Assembly: GCA_001797415.1 (NCBI GenBank)
Contig: MGPL01000153.1
Span: 1 to 8,104 of the forward strand
Direction of reading: 5' to 3'
From: Deltaproteobacteria bacterium GWA2_55_10
Lineage (GTDB): Bacteria > Desulfobacterota > GWC2-55-46
Length of the DNA stretch: 8,104 nt
Shown: one piece after another, positions 5,304 to 8,104 of the stretch
Position numbering within the stretch: position 1 is the first letter of the stretch
Layout: the number at the start of each line of letters is the position of its first letter
The notes under the pieces: model-generated
Told to the model about the DNA's origin: nothing
Seen by the model: only the letters and a program-made list of their open reading frames with translations
Databases searched by the model: none
Translations under genes and position numbers: made by a program

Positions 5304-5373
5304 CAGGCTGCTGAAAAAGTCCATCTGCTGCGTTGTCTCGTCGCCTTGCATATGGAGTTTTTTGAGCAGCCTG
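5304..5373. repeat. Palindromic dispersed repeat, short copy, between znuB and gspM
   Basis: The 70-bp element has near-perfect terminal inverted repeats of about 25 nt: CAGGCTGCTGAAAAAGTCCA at the left, and the complement of CAGGCTGCTCAAAAAACTCC at the right. It matches the ends of the copy at 1864-1993 but lacks that copy's central hairpin module. It lies between convergent genes, 1 nt after the znuB stop and 20 nt before the gspM stop. The inner stem (CCAT...ATGG) is followed by a T-run in either direction (GTTTTTTGAG or CTTTTTCAGC), so it probably works as a bidirectional terminator. Confidence 0.8.
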
Positions 5374-5393
5374 AATAACTTGCATGGAGACTA

Positions 5394-5951
5394 TCAATTA
5401 CGGCTGACCAGTGAAGCCGTAAATGTCGCGTCGACAAGCTCCCTGTTCTCGAATCTTTCCTTTATGGTGAGGTCCCTTATGACCACTAGCCGCTCCCCGT
5501 TCGCCGCCAGGTAGAAGAAGTTCACAAGCTGATTCATGTCTATTGATTCGACTTTCACCTCTACCGGCCTGTCCGTATATCCGGCTGCTGTCTTCTCTTC
5601 GAGGGGCTTTATGGAGGTTATCCTCTCCTTGGTCCCGGTCCTCTTCGCGAGTTCCTCGACTACCGCGACAGGTGATTCCGTGGAAGACCCCATCCTTGAC
5701 GCTACGGCGTCGAAAGCCGCCTTTTTCTGTATATACTCCATTTTCATTGCCTCCATTATTGCTATGTTTCTTTCACCTGCCGCCACCGCCCTCTTCAAAT
5801 GCGCATACTGTCCGTACAGCCCGAAACCGGCCAGTATGAGCGCTATGGGAAGGCCCGCGTAGAGCCCGTATCTCAGGGCCCGTTTTCTGTCCAGGCCGCC
5901 CTTCAGGGTGTTTTGCAGCAGATGTCTTGTCCAGGCTATCCTCATCTCCAT
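5394..5951 (-). CDS. gspM: Type II secretion system protein GspM (PilO-like)
   Basis: This 185-residue bitopic inner-membrane protein has a short cytoplasmic head rich in basic residues, one membrane span (about 28-47, YGLYAGLPIALILAGFGLYG), a helical charged stretch likely to form a coiled coil (48-85), and a C-terminal alpha/beta domain (about 95-185) resembling the ferredoxin-like fold of GspM and PilO. Sequence motifs in this family are weak, so the call rests on architecture and on position directly after gspL. GspM partners GspL in the assembly platform that links the GspE ATPase to the pseudopilus. The ATG at 5951 is 5 nt after the gspL stop with TGAGGT upstream; Met3 is an alternative. 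It is the last gene of the operon here; no gspN follows. Confidence 0.8.
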   Translation of the reverse strand: MEMRIAWTRHLLQNTLKGGLDRKRALRYGLYAGLPIALILAGFGLYGQYAHLKRAVAAGERNIAIMEAMKMEYIQKKAAFDAVASRMGSSTESPVAVVEELAKRTGTKERITSIKPLEEKTAAGYTDRPVEVKVESIDMNQLVNFFYLAANGERLVVIRDLTIKERFENRELVDATFTASLVSRN

Positions 5952-5956
5952 AATAT

Positions 5957-7276
5957 CTACCTCAGATAAGCGTTGATGCTAAATGATGCCCCGCCTTCGG
6001 GCCTGGCCTTTGTCTCATTGAGGCTCACGTCCCGCAAAGGCCCTTTTGCGATCGACTCCTTCAGGCTGTTCGCCGCTTCGAATGACGCGGCCTCGCCCTT
6101 TGCCATCACCCTGCCGTCATCGGCAATGGCAAGCTCCGTTATCTTTATGCCTGCGCCGGCAGGGGCAGCTTCCGCAATGCCCCTGAGCGCGTCGAGGGTG
6201 TTCACGCCCATGCCGATTGAAGCGCCTTCCTTCTCGATAGCCTTCAGTTTTGCCTCCAGCTGATATACCGGGTCAGATACGTTCTGCTCTCCGGGGAAGA
6301 GATCTATATAAGACGACCGCAGAGAGAGCCTGTAGGACTCAAGCTCTGCCGAGAGCCCCATATACCTGACATAAAGGTCTCCGGCGGCGAGCAGCACAAG
6401 GGCTGCAGCGAGGCAGGCGGCAATTTTAACGCCCTTCATGAAAGATGCCTTGTCCCTGGTGTACTCGAACTCGCCCCGCCTGAAATTCACCGTGTCGTTC
6501 AAAAGGCCCTTTGCCTCTATCAGGGCAAGGGCGTAGACTGATGCGCCCTCCGGCGGACATCCGGCCGGCAGGTCCATCGGGATGAGACTGGACCTGTCGA
6601 ATATCTCCTTCAATGCCCCCTCGTCCCAGCCCGCGTAATGCACTTCATCGATTGCGAGGCCCTCTGACTCAAGGAAGGACGCGCCGAGACGCACGCCGTC
6701 AAGCCTCCGGGTGGACTTGAACAGGCGCGGGCTTGCCCCCTCCATCACGGCCATTGACCCGGGCAGCAGCAGGGCCTTGACCCCTTGTGCGCCGTAAAGA
6801 TCTGCCGCGAGCGCCGGAATGGCGAAAAGGGCAGAGCCCATCCAGCACGGGTCTATGCCCAATTGCCTTAGCGTCTCCAGATATCCCCTTACGAGCTTTC
6901 TTTCGGCTGCTATTGCGAGGAACCTGCCATTCCCGAGCTGTACGGCATCGGTCACGACCTCTTCGACCTCTACATGCAGTAGCCCCGCCAGCTCAAACGG
7001 CAGCGCTTCGAGGACTTTTTTGCGTTCGTTGAAGGGCATCTCGACTATGCGTATGGAGAGCTCATCGGCAGGTATGCTCACGAGCGCCCTGTCGAACGCG
7101 GCAGCCCCCCTCTTCCCGGCAAGCTCTGTAATGACCTCTGAGAGCGCCTCCTTGAGCCCCATATCGCCGGATCGGATTTCCGCCGATACAAAACCCCTGG
7201 CGTCAGGCTTGCCGGCTGAAAACACGCCGGCCCAGAGCCGTTCTCTGCCAATATCCAGAATAAGGACCTTCCGCAT
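5957..7276 (-). CDS. gspL: Type II secretion system protein GspL (PilM/PilN-like)
   Basis: This 439-residue protein has an actin-like cytoplasmic domain (about 1-260) beginning VLILDIGRERLWAGVF, similar to PilM. A junction NFRRGEFEY (264-272) follows, corresponding to the conserved N-L-x-x-G segment before the span in GspL/PilN, then one membrane helix (about 284-304) and a periplasmic domain (305-439) with a heptad-like linker and a small alpha/beta fold. GspL recruits the secretion ATPase GspE to the inner membrane and pairs with GspM. The length fits a GspL rather than separate PilM and PilN. The gene begins immediately after the gspK stop (TAAATG, no gap), and GGAGGGAG in the last gspK codons serves as its ribosome site, so translation is coupled. 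Confidence 0.88.
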   Translation of the reverse strand: MRKVLILDIGRERLWAGVFSAGKPDARGFVSAEIRSGDMGLKEALSEVITELAGKRGAAAFDRALVSIPADELSIRIVEMPFNERKKVLEALPFELAGLLHVEVEEVVTDAVQLGNGRFLAIAAERKLVRGYLETLRQLGIDPCWMGSALFAIPALAADLYGAQGVKALLLPGSMAVMEGASPRLFKSTRRLDGVRLGASFLESEGLAIDEVHYAGWDEGALKEIFDRSSLIPMDLPAGCPPEGASVYALALIEAKGLLNDTVNFRRGEFEYTRDKASFMKGVKIAACLAAALVLLAAGDLYVRYMGLSAELESYRLSLRSSYIDLFPGEQNVSDPVYQLEAKLKAIEKEGASIGMGVNTLDALRGIAEAAPAGAGIKITELAIADDGRVMAKGEAASFEAANSLKESIAKGPLRDVSLNETKARPEGGASFSINAYLR

Positions 7277-8104
7277 TTACATCTCCCTCCAGTAAAGGAC
7301 GCCTCCGCCGAGCTGTATGACAGCCTCGACCTCGCGCACGACCTCGCCTGCGCTTGCCCTTGAGAATACCCTGTAGGCATTGCTCGTTGTCGTTATGCGG
7401 TCCTGCAGGCTGAAGCCCACCCGCTCAAAGCCATGCACCTTCATGACATCAGACCTGTCTTTGAAGGGCGTGCCCGATCGAAATGTTATTATCCCGTCGG
7501 CCAGGGCCTCTGTCATCTCGTCGGTCAATGACATGAGCACGGGCTTCTGAGCGGTATTGATATTTACAAGTCCGTCCGGGTTATACGGCGTTACATACTG
7601 CCCGATCGTCTTCAAGACATCATTATTGTAGCCCTTTATGAGCCTCAGCTCGTCAACGCTCTCCAGGTAATTGTTCCTCGGCTTATATGGCGTGGACAGG
7701 GCCTTGTAGTAATGCTCCTCCGCCCCCCTTGCCCTCGGCGCGCTGTCGTTGTCTATCCAGTCGGCAAGAGCGTCCACGAGCGACTCGTCGCTTATCCTAA
7801 CGGCCTTAAGGAGCCTTCCGTAGCTGCCGTGCGCCTTGGGCTCTATGACGCCGGTCAGGGGATAGGCTATGCGGGCCGATACCCTGGAGCGCTCGTCTAT
7901 GGCCCTGACATCTATTTGAAGACCCTCCGCCACTGTCTTTGAGAAGACCATGCCGGTGGCATCCATGACCAGATTGGGGTCTTTTTTTATAAGCTCCTCG
8001 AGCCCGGCCCTGGCAAGCGTGACCCCGTCGCGTGCAAGCAGGCTTGCGCGGGCAGAGTCCCTGAAATTCGCTGCCCGGCTGGTCGTTATATAGCTCCTGT
8101 AGAT
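7277..8104 (-). CDS. gspK: Type II secretion minor pseudopilin GspK, N-terminus missing
   Basis: The frame is open to the window edge, giving 275 residues; the prepilin leader and hydrophobic helix should lie beyond 8104. The first visible part (IYRSYITTSRAANFRDSARA, then ARAGLEELIKKDPNLV) is the helical region after the pilin span. Near the middle are DALADWIDND and EHYYKALSTPYKPRNN. The clearest signature is GLVNINTAQKPVL followed by ALADGIITFRSGTPFKDRSDV, the helix-hairpin-helix (SAM-like) domain of GspK. The C-terminus (RVFSRASAGEVVREVEAVIQ) forms the last strands of the pilin fold. GspK caps the pseudopilus tip with GspI and GspJ. Internal ATGs such as the one at 7966 are not the true start, because homology continues upstream of them. 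Confidence 0.93.
   Translation of the reverse strand: MYRSYITTSRAANFRDSARASLLARDGVTLARAGLEELIKKDPNLVMDATGMVFSKTVAEGLQIDVRAIDERSRVSARIAYPLTGVIEPKAHGSYGRLLKAVRISDESLVDALADWIDNDSAPRARGAEEHYYKALSTPYKPRNNYLESVDELRLIKGYNNDVLKTIGQYVTPYNPDGLVNINTAQKPVLMSLTDEMTEALADGIITFRSGTPFKDRSDVMKVHGFERVGFSLQDRITTTSNAYRVFSRASAGEVVREVEAVIQLGGGVLYWREM

Noticed and set aside
6819..7295. 158-codon plus-strand open frame opposite gspL
   Set aside because: Its Ser/Pro/Ala-rich translation is typical of antisense to a real gene, and it has no start signal.
1..8104. CRISPR array, tRNA, rRNA or transposase gene
   Set aside because: No regularly spaced repeats, no recognisable tRNA or rRNA sequence, and no transposase-like frame were seen.

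Overview
The window looks like chromosomal DNA of a Gram-negative (diderm) bacterium. It carries the tail of a type II secretion operon and a complete ABC zinc importer. Heavy use of ATA for isoleucine and AGG for arginine, together with palindromic repeats of the GTCATTGCGAG type, resembles Desulfobacterota or Nitrospirota genomes. That placement is an inference from style, not proof.

Layout, left to right. (1) Bases 1-817 hold a minus-strand unit: a sigma70-like promoter overlapped by a perfect palindromic operator, a TetR-family repressor, and the first 27 codons of a translationally coupled membrane or exported protein that runs off the left edge. (2) Bases 818-1117 have no convincing protein gene. 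They hold a strong minus-strand intrinsic terminator and a large imperfect palindrome behind a TATAAT box, together a possible small RNA of about 130 nt. An inverted repeat lies just before the next gene. (3) Bases 1118-1858 encode an UlaG-like metallo-beta-lactamase-fold hydrolase on the plus strand. (4) A 130-bp palindromic repeat fills the gap to a convergent 30-codon gene (1993-2085, minus) for a tiny single-span membrane protein with a perfect AGGAGG ribosome site. (5) Divergent from that small gene is the zinc cluster zur-znuA-znuC-znuB (2241-5302). zur is preceded by a 17-bp perfect palindrome with the 7-1-7 geometry of Fur-family boxes, placed between its -35 and -10, and appears to be translated without a leader. 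zur, znuA and znuC overlap, while znuB is set off by an 87-bp palindromic repeat. (6) A shorter copy of the repeat in (4) separates znuB from the convergent gspK-gspL-gspM genes (8104 to 5394, minus), which encode inner-membrane and pseudopilus parts of a type II secretion system.

How the parts fit: Zur would sense zinc sufficiency and repress its own operon, which makes the periplasmic zinc binder (ZnuA), the ATPase (ZnuC) and the permease (ZnuB). The small membrane protein shares the 155-bp intergenic region with zur, so it could be co-regulated, but this is unproven. Both copies of the larger repeat lie between convergent genes and begin within a few bases of stop codons, so they probably serve as bidirectional transcription ends. 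The most novel-looking items are the unlisted small membrane gene, the possible structured RNA upstream of tetR, and the placement of the repeats.
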